Assembly (NCBI RefSeq): GCF_003096555.1
Contig: NZ_QEKM01000001.1
Span: forward strand, 1,922,001-1,986,000
Source: Simplicispira sp. 125
GTDB taxonomy: Bacteria; Pseudomonadota; Gammaproteobacteria; Burkholderiales; Burkholderiaceae_C
Direction of reading: 5' to 3'
DNA length: 64,000 bases
A model generated the notes under the pieces. That model was not told the DNA's origin. It did not search any database and worked only from the letters and a program-made list of their open reading frames with translations. Position numbers and translations under genes: made by a program. Positions 36,945 to 45,031 of this stretch are shown piece by piece (the first letter of the stretch is position 1; the number at the start of each line of letters is the position of its first letter).

Positions 36945-38126
36945 ATGGATCTCGCATTCACCCCTGAAGAACAAGCCTTCCGCGAAGAAGTTCGCGCCTG
37001 GGTTGGCAGCCATCTGCCCCCGGAAATTGCCCACAAGGTGCACAACGCCCTGCGCCTGACGCGGGACGACATGCAGAACTGGGCCAAAATTCTCGGCAAA
37101 AAGGGCTGGCTGGCCTTTGGCTGGCCTAAGGAATTCGGTGGCCCCGGCTGGACGGCCGTGCAAAAGCACCTGTTTGAAGAAGAGTGCGCTCTGGCGGGCG
37201 CGCCGCGCATCGTCCCGTTTGGCCCCGTGATGGTGGCCCCCGTGATCATGGCCTTTGGCAACGCAGAGCAGCAAAAACGCTTCCTGCCTGGCATCGCCAG
37301 CGGCGAAGTGTGGTGGAGCCAGGGCTACAGCGAACCGGGCTCGGGGTCTGACTTGGCCAGCGTGAAGACCCGCGCAGAGCGCGTGGGCAACAAATACATC
37401 GTCAACGGCCAAAAGACCTGGACCACGCTGGGCCAGTACGGCGACTGGATGTTCAACCTGGTGCGCACCAGCACGGAAGGCAAGCCGCAGACCGGCATCA
37501 GCTTTTTGCTGCTGGACATGAAGTCGCCCGGCGTCACGGTGCGCCCGATCAAGCTGCTCGACGGCGAATGCGAGGTCAACGAAGTGTTCTTCGACAATGT
37601 CGAAGTGCCCGCCGAGAACCTCATTGGCGAAGAAAACAAGGGCTGGACCTACGCCAAGCACCTGCTCAGCCACGAGCGCACCAACATCGCCGACGTGAAC
37701 CGCAGCAAGCGTGAGCTTGAGCGCTTGAAGCGCATCGCCAAGCGCGAAGGCATGTGGGACGACCAGCGCTTTCGCGACCAGATCGCACTGCTGGAAGTGG
37801 ACATCGTGGCGCTGGAGATGCTGGTGCTGCGCGTGTTGTCCGCTGAAAAGTCCGGCAAGAACTCGCTCGACATCGCCGGCCTGCTCAAAATCAAGGGCAG
37901 TGAAATCCAGCAGCGCTACGCCGAACTGATGATGCTGGCCGCCGGGCCCTTTGCCCTGCCCTTCATCGAAGAGGCCATGGAAGCGGGCTGGCAGGGCGAC
38001 TTCCCAGGCGGCGAAGTGGCCAATGCGCCCCTGGCATCCACCTACTTCAACCTGCGCAAGACCACCATTTACGGCGGCAGCAATGAAGTGCAACGCAACA
38101 TCGTTGCGCAGACTGTTCTCGGCTGA
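36945..38126 (+). CDS. Acyl-CoA dehydrogenase, large subunit of a two-gene enzyme (PimC-like)
   Basis: 393 residues. FAD-dependent acyl-CoA dehydrogenase: 'FTPEEQAFREEVRAWV' helix, 'WWSQGYSEPGSGSDLASVKTRAERVGN' (FAD/substrate segment), 'SHERTNIADVNRSKREL' and C-terminal 'TIYGGSNEVQRNIVAQTVLG' with FAD contacts. The pattern and the paired gene downstream resemble the heterodimeric pimeloyl-CoA dehydrogenase-type enzymes. It starts alpha,beta-desaturation of an acyl-CoA; whether the substrate is pimeloyl, fatty or aromatic-ring-derived is inference. RBS AGGAG precedes the ATG. Confidence 0.88.
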   Translation: MDLAFTPEEQAFREEVRAWVGSHLPPEIAHKVHNALRLTRDDMQNWAKILGKKGWLAFGWPKEFGGPGWTAVQKHLFEEECALAGAPRIVPFGPVMVAPVIMAFGNAEQQKRFLPGIASGEVWWSQGYSEPGSGSDLASVKTRAERVGNKYIVNGQKTWTTLGQYGDWMFNLVRTSTEGKPQTGISFLLLDMKSPGVTVRPIKLLDGECEVNEVFFDNVEVPAENLIGEENKGWTYAKHLLSHERTNIADVNRSKRELERLKRIAKREGMWDDQRFRDQIALLEVDIVALEMLVLRVLSAEKSGKNSLDIAGLLKIKGSEIQQRYAELMMLAAGPFALPFIEEAMEAGWQGDFPGGEVANAPLASTYFNLRKTTIYGGSNEVQRNIVAQTVLG

Positions 38127-38259
38127 CGCCGACAACAGTCCGCGCATTGCGCGACAGGACTGCTCCCCCGTGCCCCCTCCGGGAGGGGGTTCCAGCTAGA
38201 GCTTCGCTGGTTGCACACAGATGGCGCCACGGCGCCACAACCGGCACAAGGAGAGACAC

Positions 38260-39375
38260 ATGGATTTTGATTTTTCTGACGACCAGCAATCCCTGCGCGA
38301 CGCGGTGCGCCGCTGGGTGGACAAGGGTTACACGTTCGAGCGCCGCCGCAGCACCGTGGCCGCCGGTGGCTTTGACCGCACGGCCTATGGCGAACTGGCT
38401 GAACTGGGCTTGACCGCGCTGACCGTGCCCGAGGCACAAGACGGCATGGGCCAGGGCCCCATCGACGTGATGGTGGTAATGGAAGAACTGGGCCGCGGCA
38501 TGGTGCTCGAACCCCTGGCGCACGCCTTTATCGCGAGCAGCGTACTCACGCAGTACGCACCGGCCGAGCTGCAGGCCGCCTGGCTGCCGCGCATTGCCAG
38601 CGGCGAAGCGCTGGTCGTCTTGGCGCAGCAAGAGCGCAAGGCGCGCTACACGCTCGAAAAATGTGAAGCAAAAGCGGCTCCAGCGCAATCTGGTCATACG
38701 CTGACAGCTACGAAAAGCATAGTCCCCGCAGGCGACCAGGCCGACGCCTTCCTGGTGCCTGCGCAACTGGACGGCCACATCGCCCTCTTCCTGGTCGAGC
38801 GCTCGGCCAGCGGCGTCAGCGCCCAGGGTTACGTCACGCAGGACGGCAGCCGCGCCGCCGAGGTGCAGCTCGAGAACGCCCCTGCCACGCTCATTACCAA
38901 AGACGGCCTGGCCGCGCTGGAACTGGCCGTAGACACCGGCATCGCCGCGCTGTGCGCCGAAGCCGTGGGCGTGATGGACAAGGCCGTGGCGCTGACGGTG
39001 GATTACATGAACCAGCGCAAGCAATTCGGCGTCACCATCGCCAGCTTCCAGGCGCTGCGCCACCGCGTGGCTGACATGAAAATGCAGCTCGAACTGGCCC
39101 GCTCCATGAGCTACTACGCCAGCCTCAAGCTCGCCGCCCCCGCAGGCGAACGCCGCACCGCCATGGCCCGCGCCAAGGTGCAGCTGGGCCAATCCATGCG
39201 CCACGTGGGCCAGCAGATGGTGCAACTCCACGGCGGTATTGGCGTGACCGACGAGTACATCGGCAGCCACTACTTCAAAAAGCTCACGCAGATGGAAATG
39301 ACGTTTGGCGACACCTTGCACCATCTGGGTGAGGTGTCCAGCCGCATGCAGGAGACGGCGGGGGTGTTTGCCTGA
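38260..39375 (+). CDS. Acyl-CoA dehydrogenase, small subunit (PimD-like), with repeat inserted in frame
   Basis: 371 residues from ATG 38260, RBS 'AAGGAGA'. Acyl-CoA dehydrogenase fold with FAD-binding elements 'RKQFGVTIASFQALRHRVADM' and 'QLHGGIGVTDEYIGSHYFKKLTQMEMTFGD' but degenerate motifs in the middle domain, as in the non-catalytic half of heterodimers. Residues ~137-155 ('AAPAQSGHTLTATKSIV') are encoded by a copy of the dispersed repeat in reverse orientation; the frame is kept. They fall in the beta-domain loop region. It is co-transcribed with the large subunit, 133 bases away, and ends at a good terminator. Confidence 0.85.
   Translation: MDFDFSDDQQSLRDAVRRWVDKGYTFERRRSTVAAGGFDRTAYGELAELGLTALTVPEAQDGMGQGPIDVMVVMEELGRGMVLEPLAHAFIASSVLTQYAPAELQAAWLPRIASGEALVVLAQQERKARYTLEKCEAKAAPAQSGHTLTATKSIVPAGDQADAFLVPAQLDGHIALFLVERSASGVSAQGYVTQDGSRAAEVQLENAPATLITKDGLAALELAVDTGIAALCAEAVGVMDKAVALTVDYMNQRKQFGVTIASFQALRHRVADMKMQLELARSMSYYASLKLAAPAGERRTAMARAKVQLGQSMRHVGQQMVQLHGGIGVTDEYIGSHYFKKLTQMEMTFGDTLHHLGEVSSRMQETAGVFA
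38668..38724 (-). repeat. Dispersed hairpin repeat, copy 9 (in frame inside an acyl-CoA dehydrogenase gene)
   Basis: The minus strand reads 'CTATGCTTTTCGTAGCTGTC', AGCGTATG, loop, TTGCGCTGGAGCCGCTTTT. The reading frame of the host gene runs through it without a stop. Confidence 0.75.
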
Positions 39376-39397
39376 ACGGAGCAGCGCCACCCGGATT

Positions 39398-39436
39398 TAA
39401 AAAAGCCCCGCAGGCGTTGTGCCTGCGGGGCTTTTC
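39398..39436 (+). terminator. Intrinsic terminator after the acyl-CoA dehydrogenase operon
   Basis: Perfect stem AGCCCCGCAGGC / GCCTGCGGGGCT (39404-39415 and 39421-39432) with a 5-base loop GTTGT, flanked by A-run and T-run; it can act in both directions. Confidence 0.92.
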
Positions 39437-39468
39437 CGTTGTGCGGGTTGGCCTGCCCATACCGCAAA

Positions 39469-39524
39469 AAAATCAAAAAAGAGAGCTGCCAGCGCTTACT
39501 GAATAAGCGCTAGCGCCTTGTTTG
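39469..39524 (+). repeat. Dispersed hairpin repeat, copy 10
   Basis: 'AAATCAAAAAAGAGAGCTGC', CAGCGCTTACTGAATAAGCGCTAG, then CGCCTTG. Lies between the terminator and the DUF3617 gene. Confidence 0.8.
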
Positions 39525-39555
39525 GCTCTAAAAATCCACCACATGCGGCAAAGGC

Positions 39556-40188
39556 TCAGTGGCTATGCCCTTCATGCCCACGCCCTTCGGCGCGTTTCTT
39601 GTCGTCCACCACATTCACCGTGACGCCATTGGGCAGCACCATGTCACCAGGGCGCTGGCCCGGCTTGCAGGCTCCCAGCCAGCGGCCTTCAAAAGCCGTG
39701 CGGCCGGTGTTGTTCAGGGGCGCCTGGGCGTATTGCACCGAGAAGACCCCTTGGTAGGCGGACTGCAGGTCGCCCGTCAGTTCCATCTGCATCTCCACGC
39801 GGTTGTCGTGCACGTAGCACACGGTGCGAATGTCGTGTCCCCCGCCCTTGCTGCGGCGTTTGGACGAAATCTTGCGGCAATTTTCCTGGCCGGGCACGAT
39901 GGACAGCAGCATGACGGGCTCCGCCTCGGCACTGGTGCATTGCTGCACCGTTTGCGCCCTTTGGGGGCCCTGGCCTGCGCGCTTCAGGGCCAGTTCCCCG
40001 CTGCGCAGTGTCACCTCCCACAGGCCGCTCTTGCGCGCGGGCAGGGCAGACTTATGGGCGGCCCGCTGGGTGGCCGTACCGGCGGCTGCCTTGCTGGCCG
40101 CAGGCGCGGCGACCGGTGCATCCTGCGCGGCGCTGTGCGCGGCCATCAGCGCCGCACACAGCACAAGGCCGTAGTGGCTGTATTGCAT
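39556..40188 (-). CDS. Exported DUF3617-domain protein
   Basis: 210 residues with a signal peptide ('LVLCAALMAAHSAAQ', cleavage after SAA or AAQ). A variable Ala-rich linker is followed by the DUF3617 signature: 'SGLWEVTLRSGEL', 'QQCTSAEAEPVM', 'ENCRKISSKRRSKGGGHDIRTVCYVHDNRVEMQMELTG' with three Cys, likely forming disulphides in the periplasm. The tail is His-rich ('GRGHEGHSH'), which could bind metal. Function unknown. Confidence 0.82.
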   Translation of the reverse strand: MQYSHYGLVLCAALMAAHSAAQDAPVAAPAASKAAAGTATQRAAHKSALPARKSGLWEVTLRSGELALKRAGQGPQRAQTVQQCTSAEAEPVMLLSIVPGQENCRKISSKRRSKGGGHDIRTVCYVHDNRVEMQMELTGDLQSAYQGVFSVQYAQAPLNNTGRTAFEGRWLGACKPGQRPGDMVLPNGVTVNVVDDKKRAEGRGHEGHSH

Positions 40189-40202
40189 TTGTACCCCGTG
40201 AG

Positions 40203-40260
40203 TATTTCAAAAAAGATAGCTGTTGGCGCTTTATATATAAGCGTTACAACCGGATTTTAT
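40203..40260 (+). repeat. Dispersed hairpin repeat, copy 11
   Basis: 'TTTCAAAAAAGATAGCTGTT', GGCGCTTTATATATAAGCGTTACAACC, then GGATTTTAT. It lies upstream of the DUF3617 start, followed at once by the terminator hairpins of the IPTL-CTERM gene. Confidence 0.82.
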
Positions 40261-40266
40261 GGAGAA

Positions 40267-40300
40267 AAAGCCAGCGGCGCACCTCGGCGCCGCTGGCTTT
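40267..40300 (-). terminator. Intrinsic terminator of the IPTL-CTERM gene
   Basis: Perfect 14-bp stem (40267-40280 with 40287-40300), 6-base loop; on the minus strand it is followed by a run of T (complement of 40265-40269). Lies 50 bases after the stop codon of the large surface-protein gene. Confidence 0.85.
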
Positions 40301-40310
40301 GTTGTAGCGG

Positions 40311-40333
40311 GCGGGCCGTGTGCCACGGCCCGC
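40311..40333 (-). terminator. Second hairpin directly after the IPTL-CTERM gene
   Basis: 10-bp perfect stem GCGGGCCGTG / CACGGCCCGC (40311-40320 with 40324-40333), 3-base loop. It is closer to the stop and GC-rich with no T-run, so it more likely protects the 3' end or assists the terminator that follows. Confidence 0.5.
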
Positions 40334-40349
40334 CGTTTTCAGTGCCGCC

Positions 40350-43300
40350 TCAAGGCATCTGGCGGCGGCGCATGCCCAAGGCAAACAGCGCCATCAGGGC
40401 CGACAGAATGATCAGGCCCCACTCGCTCAGGGTGGGAATGGAGGTCGCGCCACCCGAACCAGGCCCCGCCGCCACGAAGGCAAAGTTCGCTACGCAGCTC
40501 GCGGCCGCAGCGTTCACTGTGTAGGTGTAGGGCGCCGTGGGGCTCAGCGTACCCGCGCATGTAGACCCAGCGATGAGACGCGGCACAAAACCCGCAGCGG
40601 GCGTGACCGTCCAGACGCGCGTGTCGCCAATGGCCAGCACGGTTTCTCCTGCGCTGTTCTGCCCGGGCGTGGTCACTGTCCCGTTGCCGCCAGGCACATT
40701 CGTCGTTACCGTGATCGCTCCTGCAGCAGGAACAAATCTCACGTTTACGCCGCAACTAGATTGCGCATTGGTCACGCTGAAGGTGTTGCCGGTGCGTATG
40801 CCGGGGCAGGTACCGTCGTACACAGCCACATTGCCCACACCAGGTGTTGCCGTATAAGTCAAGCCACCACCACGCGCCACGGTGGTCGTACCAGAAGGTG
40901 TGATCGAGCCGCCTCCGCCGATCACCGTTCCGGTGATGTCCACCGTCTGGTTGGTAAACGTCACGTTGAAGGCACAGTTCGCGTTCACCGGCGTCACCGT
41001 ATAGGTGTTGCCCACCAGCGTGCCAGGGCAGTTGCCGGTGACCAGCGGTAAATATCCTGGCGCCGGCGTAAAGGAATAGGTGCGCGCACCGCCCCGGGCC
41101 AAGTTCACTGTTCCTACAGTATCGATGCTGCCGTTGCCGCCATTGACGGAGGACGTCACCGTGACCGGGTCGTTGGTGAACGAAGCAACCACCGTGCAAT
41201 TGCTGGCGGCGTTGGTCACCGTGTAGGTGTTGCCCGAGAGCGTGCCGGAGCAGGTACCGCCCACCACGGGGGTGTAGCCGGCAACGGGCGTGAGGGTGTA
41301 GACCGTGCTGTTATTGCCGGGTGGCAGCGGGCCTGTGGCTCCCAGGGGGCCAATCGTGCCGTTGCCGCCCGTGACCGAGGAGGTCAGCGTCACGCCAGTG
41401 ACAAACTCCACGGTGAAGCCGCAGTCCGCCGTTACGGGGTTGACCGTGTAGGTGTTACCGCTCAGAGTGCCGGTACATGCCGCGCCCGCAGCCGGGGGCT
41501 TGATCACGGGGTACTTGCCTGGATCGGGATTCAGGGTGAACACCTTCGAGCCGCCCTCTTCCACCTGCTGGGGAGTATTGGGCCCGATGGAGCCACCGCC
41601 GGCGGGATCAACCGCAGGCGTGACGATGTAGGCCTTGGCGAAATTGGCCGTGGCCGTCACGTCGGTGGTGCCCACAGTGATCACGCACACGTTGCCGCTG
41701 GTACTGGTGCAACCCGTCCAGCCCTTGAAGATCGAGCCAGCGTGGGCCACGGGCGTCAGGCGCACTTCATCGCCTTCGGCCACTGGCTTCGTGGTGCCCG
41801 TAGTGGAGCAGGCCGTGCTGGCGTCGCCGCAGACCAACCCGCTGGGCACGGCCAGAATGTGGCCCGCGCCCGCACCGGTTGCGTTGGCCGTCACGTTGTG
41901 CTGGGTGCCCACGGGGGCGTTCAGGCCTGCCGTGTTGTTGGACAACTGGGAATCGCTGGTGCCCACAGGTGGGGTCACCGTGACTGCAGTGCTGACCGGC
42001 GTTGCCGCCGCACCCGTCGTGCCGGTGATGGTGTAAATCACCCCCTCACCCGCAGGCAGATCCGGGTTGTCATTGATCGGGCCCGTGCCGCTCGGATTGC
42101 CACAGGCGGCCGTGGTGGAACCGGGCGCCGGAGCACAAGTCCAGGTAACACCCGTGAGACCCGCCAGCGTTTGAATGACCTTCGAATTGAGTGAATCGAT
42201 TCCACTGAAGTTGGACACCGTGACCGTGATTGGAATCGCCAGCGCGGTACTGGGCGGGTACGAAATCGCACCGCCATTGCTGACCGTCACGCCCAGATCC
42301 ACCACGGTCGCACCTGCGCCCAGGACGGTCGTCTTGACCATCGGGCCGATAAAGGCGCTGGTCGTGTTGGAGCGGATGTCGTAGTCACCGTTGTTGACCA
42401 CGTTGTTGGGGCCCGTGGTGGCGGCATCCGCCGGCACGGTGAACTTCACATCGAAGCTGCCGCTCTGGCCATCGTTCAGCATGCTACCTGGCTGGGTGCC
42501 GACATCGCATTCGATGTAGTCCGCCCGAGGTGCGGCTCCGGCATGGGGGCCGGAGCACGAAGGCGGGATTGAACCCGTCACGAACGTGGTGTGTTTGCCG
42601 TCTTCCGTGATCGGCGCGGCCACACGCACCTTGGAGCCCAGGGCGATCACACCGCTGTTGTTGGTGTAGTTGTAGGTGTAGGTGATCTGCTCACCGGGCT
42701 TGGTGGTCGAAGGCCCGGTGGCCGCCACCGACAGGCCTGGCATGAAGGCACCCACCGCGTCCAGATAGACCCGGGCCTCGTGGTAGGCCGCGCCGGGAGA
42801 GCAATTGGCGGCATAGACGATGAGCGTGACATCGTCACCCACATCCAGCAGGCCATTGCCGGGGGCAATGTCAAAACCTTGCCAGTCCGTGTAACGGTAG
42901 TCACCCACACCAGCCCCCCCCCAGCCTGCACCGGCTGGCGCGGATTTTTGCCACGGCACGCCACTCTGGTTGGCGTAGTTGAAGGTCTGGAAGAGCACCG
43001 TGCCCTTGGTATCGTTGCGCACTTCCACATAGAAGTAGGGTTGCTGCACCCCCGAATGCCCGCCATCGGCCAGCACCGGGGCCATGCCGAAGCGGACGTG
43101 GATCTTGCCGTCGATGGGATCCACATCGGCCACTGTCATCTTGGCGGTCTGCTCGATGGAGCTGGCCGCATTCGCATCCCGGTCGTTAAGCCGGGCCGCG
43201 TGGTTGCCCCACCGGGGATAGGTCAGCGTGCCCGCATTCGTCCAGGGCACATTCACGGTCGGGCCGCTGAGCACAGCGCTCCGTGTGCTGCCTGCTGTCT

Positions 43301-43568
43301 TGGCAGACAAGCCTAGGGCATTGAGCGTAATAGGTGCTACGGAGCCCGTCGGAGGAGGAGAGGCGGGGAGCGCTGCTCTCGTGTAGCTATTAAGCGTCCA
43401 GTTACTGAAATTGCCGGTCTCGAACCCGCCGTTGTCAAAACCCGCATGCGCCATAGGCGCCGCGAGCAAAACACCCCCGACCACCAGGGCTCCAGCCCGC
43501 AAGGCTTTGGCACATCTGCGCGCCAAGCCATTCAGCAGCCGTGGCTGCCCCGTCTTTAAGTTATGCAT
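40350..43568 (-). CDS. Large IPTL-CTERM surface protein with InlB-like Gly/Cys repeats
   Basis: 1,072 residues. Signal peptide ~1-43 (cleavage after 'APMAHA'). An N-terminal ~220-residue domain ('GFDNGGFETGNFSNWTL') precedes DUF11-like beta domains (~275-500). A 'FKGWTGCTS' domain follows; five tandem ~75-residue repeats (~650-1030) share 'GGNGxIxxxG', 'YTFTPAPGY' and 'CxGTLxGNTYTVxxxxxxC', giving one likely disulphide each. The C-terminus is a complete sorting tail: 'IPTLSEWG', a hydrophobic helix and 'RRR'. IPTL-CTERM proteins are thought to be processed by exosortase H-type enzymes, which are not in this window. Probably cell-surface or matrix. Confidence 0.9.
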   Translation of the reverse strand: MHNLKTGQPRLLNGLARRCAKALRAGALVVGGVLLAAPMAHAGFDNGGFETGNFSNWTLNSYTRAALPASPPPTGSVAPITLNALGLSAKTAGSTRSAVLSGPTVNVPWTNAGTLTYPRWGNHAARLNDRDANAASSIEQTAKMTVADVDPIDGKIHVRFGMAPVLADGGHSGVQQPYFYVEVRNDTKGTVLFQTFNYANQSGVPWQKSAPAGAGWGGAGVGDYRYTDWQGFDIAPGNGLLDVGDDVTLIVYAANCSPGAAYHEARVYLDAVGAFMPGLSVAATGPSTTKPGEQITYTYNYTNNSGVIALGSKVRVAAPITEDGKHTTFVTGSIPPSCSGPHAGAAPRADYIECDVGTQPGSMLNDGQSGSFDVKFTVPADAATTGPNNVVNNGDYDIRSNTTSAFIGPMVKTTVLGAGATVVDLGVTVSNGGAISYPPSTALAIPITVTVSNFSGIDSLNSKVIQTLAGLTGVTWTCAPAPGSTTAACGNPSGTGPINDNPDLPAGEGVIYTITGTTGAAATPVSTAVTVTPPVGTSDSQLSNNTAGLNAPVGTQHNVTANATGAGAGHILAVPSGLVCGDASTACSTTGTTKPVAEGDEVRLTPVAHAGSIFKGWTGCTSTSGNVCVITVGTTDVTATANFAKAYIVTPAVDPAGGGSIGPNTPQQVEEGGSKVFTLNPDPGKYPVIKPPAAGAACTGTLSGNTYTVNPVTADCGFTVEFVTGVTLTSSVTGGNGTIGPLGATGPLPPGNNSTVYTLTPVAGYTPVVGGTCSGTLSGNTYTVTNAASNCTVVASFTNDPVTVTSSVNGGNGSIDTVGTVNLARGGARTYSFTPAPGYLPLVTGNCPGTLVGNTYTVTPVNANCAFNVTFTNQTVDITGTVIGGGGSITPSGTTTVARGGGLTYTATPGVGNVAVYDGTCPGIRTGNTFSVTNAQSSCGVNVRFVPAAGAITVTTNVPGGNGTVTTPGQNSAGETVLAIGDTRVWTVTPAAGFVPRLIAGSTCAGTLSPTAPYTYTVNAAAASCVANFAFVAAGPGSGGATSIPTLSEWGLIILSALMALFALGMRRRQMP

Positions 43569-43690
43569 CCATCTCTCCTCTTAAACAAGACCTGTAGATC
43601 ACATGCTGGCCGAAATCACCCCACGCGCACGATTTGCAACAATCTTTGACATTTCGTGCACAAATACCGCTTGCCACGGGGGCAGATCAC

Positions 43691-44235
43691 TAGGGCGTGT
43701 CATCAATCCGTTTCGAGGGTGTAGCGAGGTTGCCAGGGGTCATGCCAACCACACCATGGATGCCGCCAGATGGATGGCCCCCAGAAAGTTGCGGGCAGTC
43801 TTGTCGTAGCGTGTGGCAATGGCCCGGTACTGCTTCAAGCGTGCGAAGAAGTTCTCGATCAGATGGCGTGCCTTGCACAGGTGACGGTCATATTCGCGCG
43901 GCTGTTTGTTCGTCGCACGCGAAGGAATGACCTCTGCCTTGCCTTTGTCCAACAACGGCTCGATCAGCCGGGCCTGGGCGTCATAGGCCTTGTCAGCAAG
44001 GATGGTTTGCGCGGGTGTGTCTTTAAGCAAGACATCTGTGGCGGGTGTGCACGGCACGGAAATCGCCAAAGCGGGCAGGCAGATCCCGCCAGGGGATGCC
44101 TGCACGGCAGCGGTAGAGCGCTGCATCGACGAACAGTCGGTTGTCTTTTGCAGTGGCTCCAGGCTGTCCTGCCTGACCAGATAGCAGATATCCTTGATGC
44201 GCTCCCATTGGGCATCAAGGAGGGCATCTCTGCAT
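43691..44235 (-). pseudogene. IS5-type transposase remnant, frameshifted with internal deletion
   Basis: Pieces of one DDE transposase in different frames. First 'DAQWERIKDIC', then 'GATAKDNRLFVDAALYRCR' and 'AGIPWRDLPARFGDFRAVHTR' (N-terminal half). After a jump, 'ILADKAYDA', 'PREYDRHLCKARHLIENFFAR' and 'IATRYDKTARNFLGAIHLAA' form the C-terminal half with the final Glu. The middle third with the first Asp is missing and at least two frameshifts are needed. A terminal-repeat-like 'GGGCGTGTCATCAA' stands at 43693-43706; I could not find its partner at the other end. Not functional. Confidence 0.85.
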
Positions 44236-44307
44236 CTTTTAGTTACGGCCTCTACGCAGCACCGGGGCTGTGGCTTTCAACTGCAGGGTATTGATGGATG
44301 GCATTTT

Positions 44308-44865
44308 CTAGTTGAGCAGCCGCGACGAGTGCGGCAAGTGGGCGGCCAAAAACTCCATCTGGTCGCTCAGGATGCGCCGGTTGCGCAGGATGAAGTCTTC
44401 CCACAGGCTGGGCTCGTAGGGGGTATAGAGCAGGGGCATGTGTGCCTGCTCCGGCGTGCGCGGGCCTTTGCGGTGATTGCAGGGGCGGCACGCGGTGACT
44501 ACATTCATCCAATGATTTTGGCCATTCCGTGCAAAGGGCACGATGTGTTCGCGCGTGAGGTCTTCTTCGTGAAAACGATTGCCGCAATAGGCGCAAATGT
44601 TGCGGTCGCGTGCGAACAGCTTGCCGTTGGTGAGGCTGGGTTTGAGGTCAAAGGGGTTGACGCCCGGTACGCCACGGGTACCGATGATGCTGTTGACGCC
44701 AATCACCGACTGCCGTCCCGTCACTGCGTTGTGCCCGCCGTGGAAAACAGCAATTTCCCCGCCCGATTCCCAGCGCACATCGCCCGCCGCGTAATGGATA
44801 ACTGCCTGTTCCAGCGAGATCCAGGACTGGGGCAGGCCCTGGGACGACAACTTCAAGACTTTCAC
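44308..44865 (-). CDS. HNH endonuclease
   Basis: 185 residues from GTG 44865, with AGGAGG six bases upstream. Zn-type HNH motif: 'NICAYCGNRF' (CxxC), 'DLTREHIVPFARNGQNHWMNVVTACRPCN' (DxxHxxP...N...CxxC), 'HRKGPRTPEQAHM'. The N-terminal ~75 residues match the conserved stand-alone HNH family in Burkholderiales ('VLKLSSQGLPQSWISLEQA'). The full set of Cys, His and Asn residues is kept, so it is probably active on nucleic acid. It borders the transposase remnant; no phage or restriction partner is nearby. Confidence 0.88.
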   Translation of the reverse strand: MKVLKLSSQGLPQSWISLEQAVIHYAAGDVRWESGGEIAVFHGGHNAVTGRQSVIGVNSIIGTRGVPGVNPFDLKPSLTNGKLFARDRNICAYCGNRFHEEDLTREHIVPFARNGQNHWMNVVTACRPCNHRKGPRTPEQAHMPLLYTPYEPSLWEDFILRNRRILSDQMEFLAAHLPHSSRLLN

Positions 44866-45007
44866 AACACGCCTCCTCGAACAACACTGCATGCAAGGAA
44901 TGGATGAGGCAGCCACGCACCTGTCACGCAGGGCGTGGCCGCTGCGTCACAATATACGCTGTTTTCAAGTCAAATCAGTGTCTTGCGCTGTATGGCCGTG
45001 CGCAATG

Positions 45008-45031
45008 TGCTATTAAAAAGATAACGCTTCA
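45008..45031 (+). repeat. Possible partial copy of the dispersed repeat at the ribF start
   Basis: 'TGCTATTAAAAAGATAACGCTT' resembles the first half of the repeat and ends at the ribF ATG. Without the second arm this is a weak call. Confidence 0.35.

Noticed and set aside
40480..41620. Regularly spaced ~225-bp repeats considered as a CRISPR or tandem DNA array
   Set aside because: They are coding repeats of the surface protein; they diverge at the nucleotide level and have no constant spacers.
43964..44227. Separate 87-residue gene in the IS region
   Set aside because: It is the same transposase read in a wrong frame; the true pieces lie in the other two frames.
44917..45030. FMN riboswitch before ribF
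   Set aside because: The gap is only ~114 bases and lacks the conserved RFN element pieces; only a partial dispersed repeat is seen.
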